A DNA stretch of 64,000 bases, taken from contig NZ_FNDK01000002.1 of NCBI RefSeq assembly GCF_900099605.1, positions 124,001-188,000 on the forward strand. Direction: 5' to 3'. A program made the translations under genes and the position numbers. The notes under the pieces were generated by a model that was given only the letters and a program-made list of their open reading frames with translations, ran no database searches and was not told the origin of the DNA. The stretch comes from Alteribacillus persepolensis (lineage in GTDB: Bacteria > Bacillota > Bacilli > Bacillales > Marinococcaceae). Shown one piece after another: positions 26,299 through 34,107 of the stretch (its first letter is position 1; each line of letters begins with the position of its first letter).

Positions 26299-26790
26299 AT
26301 GTCGGTAAAAGCCATCCTGGAAACAATGGCTCTTCTTATTAAACAGCATCAAGAGTTAAACGTTCTATCTCGTGAGAAAACGGAATGGATAAAAAAGAAT
26401 GATACCAAACAGCTCGTTGATGTATTAAAAAAAGAAAACAAACACATCCGCATGATGGAACAAACAGAAACACAGCGGCAGCAAGCAGTACGCACTTTTT
26501 TATACAACCATGGTGAAACCGAAAAAGAAGCGACGGTATCCTTGTTATTAACGTATGTATCAAAGGAGTATCACGACCTGCTCTTGCAGCTGCAGGAGCG
26601 GCTGCTTGCTGAAATGCAGAAGCTGCGCCAGCAGGAAACGCTGAACCGGGCATTAGTGGAAGAGTCGCTGCAATTTGTACATATGACGATGGATATGATT
26701 CAGCCGGACCCAGATGCGGTGCATTACCGTCCGCCAGGAGATGACGATAACAGGCAAAGTGGTTATTCCACATTTGATTCAAAAGCGTAA
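26299..26790 (+). CDS. flgN: Flagellar chaperone FlgN (YvyG)
   Basis: 163 residues, almost entirely helical and charged, with the FlgN layout: 'MSVKAILETMALLIKQHQELNVLSREKTEWIKKNDTKQL' split into a conserved N-terminal helix, then 'LQERLLAEMQKLRQQETLNRALVEESLQFV' and a Pro/Asp-rich tail. FlgN binds FlgK and FlgL before export. It lies 24 bases upstream of flgK, as expected. The 3' region ('DMIQPDPDAVHYRPPG') resembles YvyG. A 267-base spacer separates it from flgM. Confidence 0.9.
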   Translation: MSVKAILETMALLIKQHQELNVLSREKTEWIKKNDTKQLVDVLKKENKHIRMMEQTETQRQQAVRTFLYNHGETEKEATVSLLLTYVSKEYHDLLLQLQERLLAEMQKLRQQETLNRALVEESLQFVHMTMDMIQPDPDAVHYRPPGDDDNRQSGYSTFDSKA

Positions 26791-26813
26791 AACGAAAAAC
26801 AGGGGGGAAATCG

Positions 26814-28703
26814 ATGACTTCTACGTTCCATGGGCTTGAAACCGCCAGACGCGGAATGATGACCCAGCAGTCGGCTCTGCATACGACTGGCCATAACATT
26901 GCAAATGCGAATACTGATGGCTACACACGCCAGCGGGTAAACTTTGGCCAGACAGAACCATATCCCAATGCTGCCCGCAACGCGCCGCGCATGCCGGGAC
27001 AAATTGGCACAGGAGTGGAAGCTGATTTTATTCAGCGGATTCGAGAAAATTATTTAGATATTCAATACCGCGGCGAGCAGGCGCAAGCCAATTATTGGGA
27101 AACGCGCCATGGGGAACTCGAGCGGATTGAAGACTTGATGAAGGAACCATCAAACGAAGGGATTGCTAATATGATGGATGAGTTTTGGGAGTCTCTTCAA
27201 GACTTATCGGTCAATCCGGAAGACTCCGGAGCTCGTTCGGTTGTGCGCCAGCGCGGCATCGCCTTAACTGAAACATTTAACTACGTCTCTGACTCCTTGC
27301 AGGCAAACAAACAAGACGTCCAACGGGAATTAAACACAACGAAAGACCAATTTAATTCCCTCACAAAGCGCATTCATGACATAAATGGACAAATTGCCCG
27401 CACCGAACCGCACGGGCAAATGCCAAATGATTTGTATGATGAGCGCGACCGTTTGATTGATGAACTGGCAGGACTCGTAAACATTGATGTGAAAAGAAAT
27501 GAAAGCAAAGGCAACGCCGAAGCTGCGGCAGAAGGAACAGTGGATATTTACTTAGCGGATGAAGAAGGGAAGCGTCTGACGACATTGGTTGACGGGGAAA
27601 ACAGTGATTTTAAGACGTTGGAGATCAGCGAGGGTGCGAGTGCAGAGGAGAATGGAGAAAAAGAACAGCATGCTTATATTAGTGAAGCTGTGCTTGATTG
27701 GGACGATGATAGAGGTAACGATGAAGAGAAAAATTTGGATTTAGATGACGGTGAAGAGCTTTCAGATATCGTATTTCAAGATTCTCCCGGGAAGTTAAAA
27801 GCATTGGTGGAAGCATACGGTTATCGAGAAGGCAGCAGTATGAAAGGAACATATCCGGAGATGATTGACAATTTAGACACAATGGTCAAAACATTTGCTG
27901 ATCGCTTTAATGCAGTACATAAAAGCGGCTGGAATTTAAATGATGTTGCGGCTGGTGAAAAAGGCGATGGCATTGCTTTTTTCGCTTTTGACGGCACTGA
28001 AGGCAGCAAAGGCTATGCCAGTGCGCTGATGGTAAGCAGCGACATGAAAGGTGATTTGGATAACATTGCAGCTGCTTCCAATACAGAAGCTATGATGACA
28101 GTAACAGAGGGGAATGAAAAGCAGCCAGGTCCTCTTTTAACAGGGACGTATACGGGAGATAAAGACGAATTGTATATTCAATATAACAAAGATGGAGGAT
28201 GGCAATATTCGTTTCAGAACCCCGAAGACAGCGAGAATTGGACGGATTTACCGGAAGAGGGGACAGTTGATGAGACTGAGCTTGCCATTCATACAGGTGG
28301 TTTGCAGCCAGAAGACGGAACCGTCTGGAACCATGACTTAAGCGATAGTACCGGAACACAGGCATATGCTGGAGATGGTTCGAATGCGTTGAATTTGTCA
28401 CACGTAAAAGACGAGCTGCTGGGTTTTGATGGAAGTACGACTGACGTGCAAAGTTTCTATCAAGGAGTGGTCGGTGAAATGGCGGTTCACACCTCGGAAG
28501 CACAGCAGCAAATGAATAATACCGATCAACTGCGTGCCACTGTGGATCAGCGCCGTCAAGAAGTTAGCAGTGTGTCGCTGGATGAAGAAATGACCAACAT
28601 GATTCAGTTCCAGCATGCCTATAACGCCGCAGCACGCAACATTACAATGATTGATGAAATGCTGGACCGTATTATTAACAACATGGGTGTGGTCGGCAGA
28701 TAA
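26814..28703 (+). CDS. flgK: Flagellar hook-associated protein 1 FlgK
   Basis: Hook-filament junction protein, exported through the flagellar channel. 629 residues after GGGGGGAAATCG. The N-terminal D0 helix has 'STFHGLETARRGMMTQQSALHTTGHNIANANTDGYTRQRV' features (quoted in parts: 'GHNIANANTDGYTRQRV'). The C-terminus has 'TNMIQFQHAYNAAARNITMIDEMLDRIINNMG'. It is about 120 residues longer than B. subtilis FlgK (remembered as ~507). The extra length lies in the variable middle, including an acidic run around residues 265-320 rich in Asp and Glu. This suits an outer-surface protein of a salt- or alkali-adapted cell. Confidence 0.95.
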   Translation: MTSTFHGLETARRGMMTQQSALHTTGHNIANANTDGYTRQRVNFGQTEPYPNAARNAPRMPGQIGTGVEADFIQRIRENYLDIQYRGEQAQANYWETRHGELERIEDLMKEPSNEGIANMMDEFWESLQDLSVNPEDSGARSVVRQRGIALTETFNYVSDSLQANKQDVQRELNTTKDQFNSLTKRIHDINGQIARTEPHGQMPNDLYDERDRLIDELAGLVNIDVKRNESKGNAEAAAEGTVDIYLADEEGKRLTTLVDGENSDFKTLEISEGASAEENGEKEQHAYISEAVLDWDDDRGNDEEKNLDLDDGEELSDIVFQDSPGKLKALVEAYGYREGSSMKGTYPEMIDNLDTMVKTFADRFNAVHKSGWNLNDVAAGEKGDGIAFFAFDGTEGSKGYASALMVSSDMKGDLDNIAAASNTEAMMTVTEGNEKQPGPLLTGTYTGDKDELYIQYNKDGGWQYSFQNPEDSENWTDLPEEGTVDETELAIHTGGLQPEDGTVWNHDLSDSTGTQAYAGDGSNALNLSHVKDELLGFDGSTTDVQSFYQGVVGEMAVHTSEAQQQMNNTDQLRATVDQRRQEVSSVSLDEEMTNMIQFQHAYNAAARNITMIDEMLDRIINNMGVVGR

Positions 28704-28735
28704 CAGGGAAAACGGCAGGAGAAAGGAGAAAAGTG

Positions 28736-29857
28736 ATGCGAGTAACACAAACGATGTTAGCACAAAATTCACTGCGTCATTTGAGCCAAAGTTACGATCA
28801 GCTCGGCAGGCTACAAGACCAGCTGTCAACGGGGAAAAAGATTACACGTGCTTCACAAGACCCGGTGGCAGCAATGAATGGAATGCGCTATCGTTCGCAA
28901 AGCGCGGAAGTGCAGCAATTCCAGCGTAATTCAGGTGAAGTCTATAATTGGATGGAATCCTCCGATGACGCGCTGGATAAAGCAACACAAGCACTGCACC
29001 GCGTACGCGAATTAGCGACGCAAGCCGCCAATGATTCGTATGACGAGAACCAGCGCGCTAATATTGCCAAAGAAGTATCACAGTTATACGAACACCTCGT
29101 CTCGATGGCGAATACAAAGTCAAATGACAAGTACATTTTTAACGGCGCGGACACGACGAATCCACCTGTCGATCAAGACGGTTTAGATCTGTCTCTTTCT
29201 AGCATCGAAGACTTGCCGAATGACGAAAAGGAACAGCACAGTATTGCGTTTCGCGGCAATGTTTATCGTTATGAAGAAACAGATGGTGACGAAGTAACAT
29301 TTAAAAATGAACATAATCACACAACAATCACGATAGACTTTGCTGGCGATGAGGCGGCAGTGAGTCATAAAAGTGAAGGTGATACGACAGAGTTAAGAGA
29401 CAGAGACGTGGTGTTGGCTCGAAACGATGCAGTGTCTGCCGATAAGAAAGACGTGGAAATGGAGTTGCTGCAAGGAGTGACTATCCCGGTAAACGCCAAT
29501 GCAGAAAACGTGTTTAGCAGTGCGTTATTTGGCGATGTGAAACGGCTTGAAAAGGCCTTAGAAGACCCAGAGGCAGATGGAGAAGAGCTGACAACGTTTA
29601 TTGATACCATCGACCAGCACGTTGATAATATGGTCAATGAGCGCGCGGAAATGGGAGCGCGGTTAAACCGGGTGGAAATGATTGAAGAGCGCTTAGGCAG
29701 CCAAGAAGTTATTGCTGAGCGTATTATGTCTGAGAATGAAGATGCTGATATGGAAAAAGTTATCACCGATTTAATGAGCCAAGAAAATGTCCATCGCGCT
29801 GCACTTGGAGCCGGGGCGCGCATTATCCAGCCAACTTTGATGGACTTTTTGCGCTAG
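28736..29857 (+). CDS. flgL: Flagellar hook-associated protein 3 FlgL
   Basis: 373 residues; the ATG at 28736 is taken over the adjacent GTG at 28733 and follows AAAGGAG. It begins 'MRVTQTMLAQNSLRHLSQSY' and 'LSTGKKITRASQDPVAAMNGMRYRSQ', the flagellin-like N-terminal helix shared by FlgL proteins. It ends with a conserved helix ending 'ARIIQPTLMDFLR'. An acidic insertion (about 150-240) makes it longer than B. subtilis FlgL (about 300). It completes the hook-filament junction with FlgK and follows it by 32 bases. Confidence 0.94.
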   Translation: MRVTQTMLAQNSLRHLSQSYDQLGRLQDQLSTGKKITRASQDPVAAMNGMRYRSQSAEVQQFQRNSGEVYNWMESSDDALDKATQALHRVRELATQAANDSYDENQRANIAKEVSQLYEHLVSMANTKSNDKYIFNGADTTNPPVDQDGLDLSLSSIEDLPNDEKEQHSIAFRGNVYRYEETDGDEVTFKNEHNHTTITIDFAGDEAAVSHKSEGDTTELRDRDVVLARNDAVSADKKDVEMELLQGVTIPVNANAENVFSSALFGDVKRLEKALEDPEADGEELTTFIDTIDQHVDNMVNERAEMGARLNRVEMIEERLGSQEVIAERIMSENEDADMEKVITDLMSQENVHRAALGAGARIIQPTLMDFLR

Positions 29858-29871
29858 AGGAGAAACAGCTG

Positions 29872-30461
29872 ATGAATATACCGATGGTAGAAATTACGAT
29901 GACGCATGCAAAGCTTGGCATGAACATGTCACGACCTCCGCTTGAAATCAAGCAGCGTCCAGCAGACATCCATATCGAGCAAAACTTTCAACACACAGTG
30001 CATATCTCTACAGAATCCGCTTCTGTAAAGATTGACCAATCGGAAGCATTTGCCGATGCCAACATGATACACCCGTTTGACCGCTTGAAACAGTACGCCG
30101 AAAAGGGAAAGCAGGCGGCGTTAGAGTACGCCGCAAAAAAGCGCGTGAAGGCGAACGGTTAAAATCAATTGAAGATAACGGCGGGGGAGGGAGTGCTATT
30201 TCATCCATTGCGAAACAATACAGCCGCATGTTTGATCAGCAAATGGAATTAGGATTTATGCCAGAGCATGCGTTTAAAGTAAAGTTTGACGTGGAGCCGG
30301 GTAGTATCACTTTTGATGCCGACCGAGCGGAGGTGAATATCGATGTTCAGCCGCATAAACCCGATATTCATGCGCCCCGCTGGGAAGTTCAGCATTACAT
30401 GCGCCAAAAACCGAGCATATCCTTTCACATAAGCGGAGAACAAGTGAACCGAACGCTTTAG
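29872..30461 (+). pseudogene. yviE: yviE (DUF6470) split by a -1 shift at A_AAA_AAG
   Basis: A YviE-type protein is encoded in two frames. The first frame (29872-30162, 96 codons) starts 'MNIPMVEITMTHAKLGM' and ends early. The second frame gives the C-terminal half ('LGFMPEHAFKVKFDVEPGSI', 'MRQKPSISFHIS') and stops at 30461. The frames join exactly at an A_AAA_AAG heptamer (about 30130-30137, read as GCA AAA AAG in frame). A -1 slip yields a continuous protein of about 195 residues, near the B. subtilis length. A perfect 7-bp hairpin (GCGGCGT/ACGCCGC) sits just upstream. It could be programmed frameshifting, a real inactivation or a homopolymer sequencing error. YviE is flagellar by location; its function is unknown. 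Confidence 0.75.
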
Positions 30462-30486
30462 AGAAAAAAGGAGGCAGCAGACAGCC

Positions 30487-30957
30487 GTGAAGCTACGCAC
30501 GAAACATCTTGGAGAAGTAGAAGTTGAAGAGAGCGCCATATATACATTCGAGCAAGGCTTGCCCGCTTTTGAAGAGGAAACATCGTTTGTCTTATTGCCC
30601 TTTAGCAGTGACGACACCTTTTGGATGCTGCAGTCTATGCGTACACCAAAATTAGCACTGGTCATTGCAGATCCGTTTGTGTTTTTTCCAGATTACCGAG
30701 TCGAACTAACCGATGTTGTTATCGAACAGCTTGCGATTGAAAAAGAAGAAGATGTCGCGATTTTTTCAGTATTAACGCTGCAAGAGCCCTTTACGAATAC
30801 GACTGCGAACTTGCAAGCACCAATTGTACTGAATGCTGCCGAAAAAAAGGGTAAGCAAATGGTAGGAACCGATACAGCTTTCAAAACAAAGCATCCGCTG
30901 TTTCCACGTGATCAGAAACAAGCTGCCACTGAAGCGAAAGGAGGCAGCTCATGTTAG
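30487..30957 (+). CDS. fliW: Flagellar assembly factor FliW
   Basis: 156 residues from a GTG start; AAAGGAGG lies about 12 bases ahead, a rather long spacing. Family signatures: '[29 protein letters not shown]', '[18 protein letters not shown]' and '[32 protein letters not shown]' occur in order. FliW binds flagellin and CsrA, so that CsrA represses hag translation only when flagellin has accumulated. It overlaps csrA by seven bases. The circuit is notable here because the flagellin gene that normally follows is reduced to a fragment. Confidence 0.95.
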   Translation: MKLRTKHLGEVEVEESAIYTFEQGLPAFEEETSFVLLPFSSDDTFWMLQSMRTPKLALVIADPFVFFPDYRVELTDVVIEQLAIEKEEDVAIFSVLTLQEPFTNTTANLQAPIVLNAAEKKGKQMVGTDTAFKTKHPLFPRDQKQAATEAKGGSSC

Positions 30958-31187
30958 TACTGACTCGCAAAACGAACGAATCAATTACAATCGGTGATGA
31001 TATCGAAATAAAAATTATCGCTGTTGACGGGGATCAAGTAAAAATCGGCATTGATGCGCCGAAACATATCGATATTCATCGCAAAGAGGTTTATCTTGAT
31101 ATTCAACAAGAAAACCATGAAGCGGCTGGAGGCGGAAACTTGGATATTATTGAACAACTGTCACATGTGTTGAAAAAGAAGAGTTGA
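30951..31187 (+). CDS. csrA: Carbon storage regulator CsrA
   Basis: 78-residue RNA-binding dimer starting '[22 protein letters not shown]', with '[22 protein letters not shown]' containing the Arg and surrounding residues that contact GGA motifs. Full length with a helical tail. It is translationally coupled to fliW (the ATG lies inside fliW after GGAGGCAGCTC). In B. subtilis its main target is the hag leader directly downstream. Here the downstream 330 bases lead to a regulatory gene instead. Confidence 0.97.
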   Translation: MLVLTRKTNESITIGDDIEIKIIAVDGDQVKIGIDAPKHIDIHRKEVYLDIQQENHEAAGGGNLDIIEQLSHVLKKKS

Positions 31188-31517
31188 AGAAAAACACGCC
31201 ATTTTTGTGCCTTTTTTCCTAGATTGATTGAAAAGGTTGCCACAAACCCTTCTGATAGAGCGACGAAAATTTTCCTAGTTCGGGACAAAAGCAACAAGAC
31301 AAATCCCACAATCTAGCAATGTCCTATTTTGAAGCAGGTACTCTCGTTCCTTGTTTCTTGAGTAGAGCAAAGGTAAAATTTAGAAAGGTTTTCCTTATAA
31401 AGCAAATGCGTAAGGTTGTATCCTGCAAAGGTAGCATGAGATATTCAAAGCTTTACAGGGATGAGGAATGGATAAAGCGAAAGTAATGCATTCAGGTCGC
31501 TTCAGGAGGAATACATA
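31188..31517 (+). other. Spacer between csrA and orphan LuxR-type gene
   Basis: This is the position of the hag promoter and leader in B. subtilis. I see no flagellin N-terminal coding sequence and no clear sigma-D promoter. There is an A/T-rich hairpin-like stretch just after csrA (CACGCCATTTTTGTG then TTTTTT, about 31194-31218), possibly a weak terminator. AGGAGG at 31504-31509 serves the next gene. Confidence 0.45.
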
Positions 31518-32216
31518 ATGGCAAATAGATATCATAACGAAGCCAAGCACCGGCTTCCGATTCTTCTTTTAGACACCGAGGGGAATGTGTCACAAGAAGG
31601 AATGTCAAAAGCGGCTCAAAAAGCGGTCGTGGAAACAGCAGTAGACCAATTGCGGGCGCTGTTTGAAAAAGGGTTGAAAAAAGATACGATCTATTATGCA
31701 TGTTGTGACAAACAAACAGTAATGCCGGTAGCCGAAAAACTCAAATACATGTCTTCGTATTTCAGGCTTGCTGTTAATATCTCATCGTGTGAAAAAGAAC
31801 TGATGGACAAACTGTTTTCCAATGTTGTCTCGATGGTATTTGCAGCTGATCGCGACCGCGAAAAGTGGCTCGATCATTGGCAGCGGTCGCAGTCATTTCT
31901 GGCCTACATTGATCCTCTCTTTCAGCCGCATTTCATGGAGAAGTACCGTACGCTCCATCAACAACGAGTGGAGGAGAAGGTACAAGAATTACAACTAGAT
32001 ATGGAAAAAGCACGACATACGTTATCTGAAGCGGAAGTAAGAATATTTGAAAAAATGCTGGAAGGAAAAAGCAACCGAAAAATCGCCGAAGAAAGCTTTC
32101 TTGCGGTCGCCACCGTCAACAACCACGTGAGCCATTTAACGAAAAAAATGGGCGCCAATGACCGTACCCATACGATTAAAAAAGCAATCGAATATGGCTG
32201 GGTAGATATTCAGTAA
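31518..32216 (+). CDS. Orphan LuxR/DegU-type transcription regulator
   Basis: 232 residues, ATG after AGGAGG. The C-terminal 70 residues form a LuxR helix-turn-helix: 'LSEAEVRIFEKMLEGKSNRKIAEES', 'ATVNNHVSHLTKKMGANDRTHTI', 'AIEYGWVDIQ'. Its end closely parallels DegU ('[22 protein letters not shown]', 'KGWVKVR'). The N-terminal 150 residues are not a receiver domain: there is no Asp pair or phosphoacceptor motif, and I recognise no family. A charged coiled-coil-like linker precedes the DNA-binding domain. It ends with zero bases between its stop and that of comK, which is convergent. I infer a role in competence or motility control. Confidence 0.8.
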   Translation: MANRYHNEAKHRLPILLLDTEGNVSQEGMSKAAQKAVVETAVDQLRALFEKGLKKDTIYYACCDKQTVMPVAEKLKYMSSYFRLAVNISSCEKELMDKLFSNVVSMVFAADRDREKWLDHWQRSQSFLAYIDPLFQPHFMEKYRTLHQQRVEEKVQELQLDMEKARHTLSEAEVRIFEKMLEGKSNRKIAEESFLAVATVNNHVSHLTKKMGANDRTHTIKKAIEYGWVDIQ

Positions 32217-32696
32217 TTAAGACGAAGGAGAAAAAAAGATAGAAAATGCTTCCCACGCCCGCATCTTTTGCAGCCGCAAGCTGTACGCCGACACATCGAT
32301 ATGTAATTGCTGTCCGTCTAAAAATGTAATCTCAGAATGAAGATGATTTTTTGGATGGGACGCAATTGTTTTAATATGGTAAGGAAACAGCCAAAAGCAG
32401 TTGTGAAGACGCGGGGAATGCGTAGGCATCGCACCAATTTTTTGAAACACATTCATCGGCACCGGAACCTTCCGCTTCACTCCGGTTCGATAACGAACAG
32501 CATCTTTTCTGCCTTCATAACTTGCTCCGCCAAGCAGGCATCCTTCTGAAATAATATCCATTGCTGAATCTTTCACGACAAGCACATCTTCATTTCGTTC
32601 ATACACCTTGCTTTGCCCATCCATCTCAAACGCCGGTCCAACCGCCATCGTCCGCGTCGACACGACATAATCATTTTCGTACATAAACTTCTCCAT
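32217..32696 (-). CDS. comK: Competence transcription factor ComK (short form)
   Basis: 159 residues, ATG preceded by GGGGGGAAACGT on the leftward strand. Matches ComK in order: an N-terminal 'YVVSTRTMAVGPAF', 'DVLVVKDSAMDIISEGCLLGGASYEGRKDAVRY', 'PVPMNVFQKIGAMPTHSPRLHNCFWLFPYHI', 'EITFLDGQQLHIDVSAYSLRLQKMRAW'. B. subtilis ComK has 192 residues and runs on about 40 residues beyond this point. The missing tail could mean a truncated or simply shorter ortholog. ComK binds AT-boxes and switches on late competence genes such as comFA here. Confidence 0.85.
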   Translation of the reverse strand: MEKFMYENDYVVSTRTMAVGPAFEMDGQSKVYERNEDVLVVKDSAMDIISEGCLLGGASYEGRKDAVRYRTGVKRKVPVPMNVFQKIGAMPTHSPRLHNCFWLFPYHIKTIASHPKNHLHSEITFLDGQQLHIDVSAYSLRLQKMRAWEAFSIFFSPSS

Positions 32697-32722
32697 ACGT
32701 TTCCCCCCTGTATGAATATCAC

Positions 32723-32812
32723 AACTAGTTCTTTGTTTTGTTTAGATGATAGACGCGCGTCAAAAGAACTAGTTTTCGAGATTATTATACACAAAATAAA
32801 GGTCATTGGTTG
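32723..32812 (-). promoter_or_regulatory. comK promoter and leader inverted repeat
   Basis: On the leftward strand, TATAAT occupies 32784-32789 (the -35 is poor). Transcription would start near 32776. Just downstream lie two arms, AACTAGTTCTTT (32723-32734) and AAAGAACTAGTT (32763-32774), a perfect 12-bp inverted repeat; each arm contains the palindrome AACTAGTT. Between them is GACGCGCGTC. One arm region reads AAAA-N5-TTCT, one mismatch from a ComK half box. It could be a paired operator or a leader hairpin close to the ribosome site. Confidence 0.55.
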
Positions 32813-32871
32813 TTAATTTTTGGTTAAATATGTAAATGTTACGAAAAGAGCGGTGAGGACTCCTTTAGAGC

Positions 32872-33030
32872 GAACAACACATATCAGCTGCGGAATCCCG
32901 TATCCGTGACGTGGACATGGCGGAAGAAATGGTAGAAATGACTCGTTCCAACATCCTTTCTCAAGCTTCCCAGTCTGTGCTCGCTCAAGCCAACCAGCGT
33001 CCGCAACCGGTTTTACAGTTACTTGGATAA
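32872..33030 (+). pseudogene. hag: 3' remnant of a flagellin (hag) gene
   Basis: 52 codons and a stop reading '...AAESRIRDVDMAEEM', 'SNILSQASQSVLAQANQRPQPVLQLLG', the hallmark C-terminal helix of Bacillus flagellins. There is no start codon, no ribosome site and no upstream coding sequence; an in-frame TAG lies two codons before the conserved part. A normal terminator follows. The remaining gene (about 220 or more codons) is gone from its standard place after csrA. A functional flagellin must be elsewhere in the genome if the cell is motile. Confidence 0.9.
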
Positions 33031-33050
33031 TTTCATCCTTCGTCATACAG

Positions 33051-33079
33051 GCTCCAGTGAAAACTGGAGTCTTGTTTAT
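33051..33079 (+). terminator. Former flagellin terminator
   Basis: Stem CTCCAGT-GAAA-ACTGGAG followed by TCTTGTTT, 20 bases after the flagellin remnant's stop. Confidence 0.85.
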
Positions 33080-33087
33080 GTGTACAT

Positions 33088-33114
33088 TAAAGATTTAATG
33101 GATACAGTCGATAT
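33088..33114 (+). promoter_or_regulatory. Sigma-D promoter of the 33153 gene
   Basis: TAAA, exactly 15 bases, GTCGATAT; a near-consensus sigma-D promoter about 40 bases before the gene's start. Confidence 0.75.
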
Positions 33115-33152
33115 GAAGGGTACAATCTACCGATAGAAAGCAGGGAAGCGTG

Positions 33153-33524
33153 ATGGAGAAACAACTTCCGGTGATGGAACACATATTAAATTTATCCGAA
33201 ACGATGGGAGAAGGGCTTCAACATATTGCTCGGCTGTTTCATGAAGGGAAGTTTGAGAACGGCTTGCCGTTGTTTGAAGATGTCATTCAGGCGTTTACAA
33301 CGATTGAGCAATCCTTTGCTTCTCTTTCAAGTAACATGGAAGCGTTAGGTATCGTACAGGAGGAACAGGAAAAGTTTCGCACAGCTCTCGATTACATTGT
33401 GACGCAGATGGAAAGCGGTGCACATGAGCAGAGCAAAGAAGTGCTGCATTTTACAGTGCTTCCACGCTGGCGCAAGTGGAAGGGGGCTTTGGAGGCAGCA
33501 TTTCGTAGTTTTCTCGTATCTTAA
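33153..33524 (+). CDS. Hypothetical flagellar-locus protein (paralog of 41148)
   Basis: 123 residues, start ATG next to a GTG; expressed from a sigma-D promoter. It is predicted all-helical and soluble. Its pattern 'EGLQHIARLFHEGKFENGLPLF', an aromatic 'AFTTIEQSF' segment and the C-terminal 'LPRWRKWKGALEAAF' align with the gene at 41148 ('EGLASVAYFYREGHVDNGDRLL', 'IPSFQRWKLFVQQV'). No family name recognised with confidence. Size, helicity and location fit an export chaperone or FliT-like factor; this is a guess. Confidence 0.7.
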   Translation: MEKQLPVMEHILNLSETMGEGLQHIARLFHEGKFENGLPLFEDVIQAFTTIEQSFASLSSNMEALGIVQEEQEKFRTALDYIVTQMESGAHEQSKEVLHFTVLPRWRKWKGALEAAFRSFLVS

Positions 33525-33542
33525 GCAAAAGGAGGTGACGTA

Positions 33543-33743
33543 ATGGATATCGGAGCAATGTCGATGGCGCTTAACCAGGGACAGGTGAAACAGCAGGCAT
33601 CGATGTCTGTGATGAAACAAGCGGTGGACCAAGGTGAGCAGCAAGGCGAATTTGTAAACAAAATGCTCGATATATCTGGTACGAAAGCAGTGCAGCAAGC
33701 AGCCGAGCCCCATAAAGGCAGCAGCATTGATGTATCTTTATAG
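33543..33743 (+). CDS. YjfB-family putative motility protein
   Basis: 66 residues, AAAGGAGGTGACGTA before the ATG. It matches the YjfB_motility family: 'MDIGAMSMALNQGQVKQQASMSVMKQAVDQGEQQG' in its two helices and the C-terminal 'PHKGSSIDVSL'. In other Bacilli this family is sigma-D controlled and its function unknown. It is probably cotranscribed with the preceding gene, 18 bases away, and closed by a strong terminator. Confidence 0.88.
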   Translation: MDIGAMSMALNQGQVKQQASMSVMKQAVDQGEQQGEFVNKMLDISGTKAVQQAAEPHKGSSIDVSL

Positions 33744-33766
33744 TTCTTTTTCTATTCATGATGGTA

Positions 33767-33796
33767 AGACTTCAGCGGACGCTGAAGTCTTTTTTA
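33767..33796 (+). terminator. Terminator after yjfB-like gene
   Basis: AGACTTCAGCG-GA-CGCTGAAGTCTTTTTT, a perfect stem with a T-run. Confidence 0.95.
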
Positions 33797-33831
33797 ACAG
33801 GAAGTATAAAAGTTTGGCGTTTTCATTGTCC

Positions 33832-34070
33832 AGTGCAAGCGCCCGGCTGATCGAGGTTTCTTCCCTTTTGGCTCCAGTCCGCAGGCAGCCCTGCGCGTTT
33901 ATAGGATTGTCTCCTAAGTGCACCCCCATCCTTTGGGAACGGAGGTGCGGGCACGTCCTGTACTTGGCAGAACCTGTCACGGGCTCCCAGGAAGGGAGTG
34001 AGTTCGGCGTTGCCACAGGACATGACGCTCTCAGCCAAACTTCCTTCTTTCAGGGCACTTGCGCTTTTTT
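33832..34070. repeat. Intergenic repeat with inverted ends (family member b)
   Basis: About 240 bases. The left end GTGCAAGCGCCC and the right end (complement GCGCAAGTGCCC) form an imperfect inverted pair. The right part contains CCAAACTTCCTTCTTTCAGGG, shared with 17338-17360. Open frames on both strands here have no ribosome site and no recognisable content. Such GCGCAAGCGCCC-type repeats are, from memory, frequent between genes of salt-tolerant Bacillaceae. Confidence 0.6.
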
Positions 34071-34107
34071 GGTATATAGGCAGCAAGTCACGTTTTTTTC
34101 TAGACAC

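Noticed and set aside
31188-31517. Search for flagellin 5' coding sequence or hag leader after csrA
   Set aside because: Neither the N-terminal flagellin motif nor a clear sigma-D promoter or CsrA-type GGA hairpin could be found.
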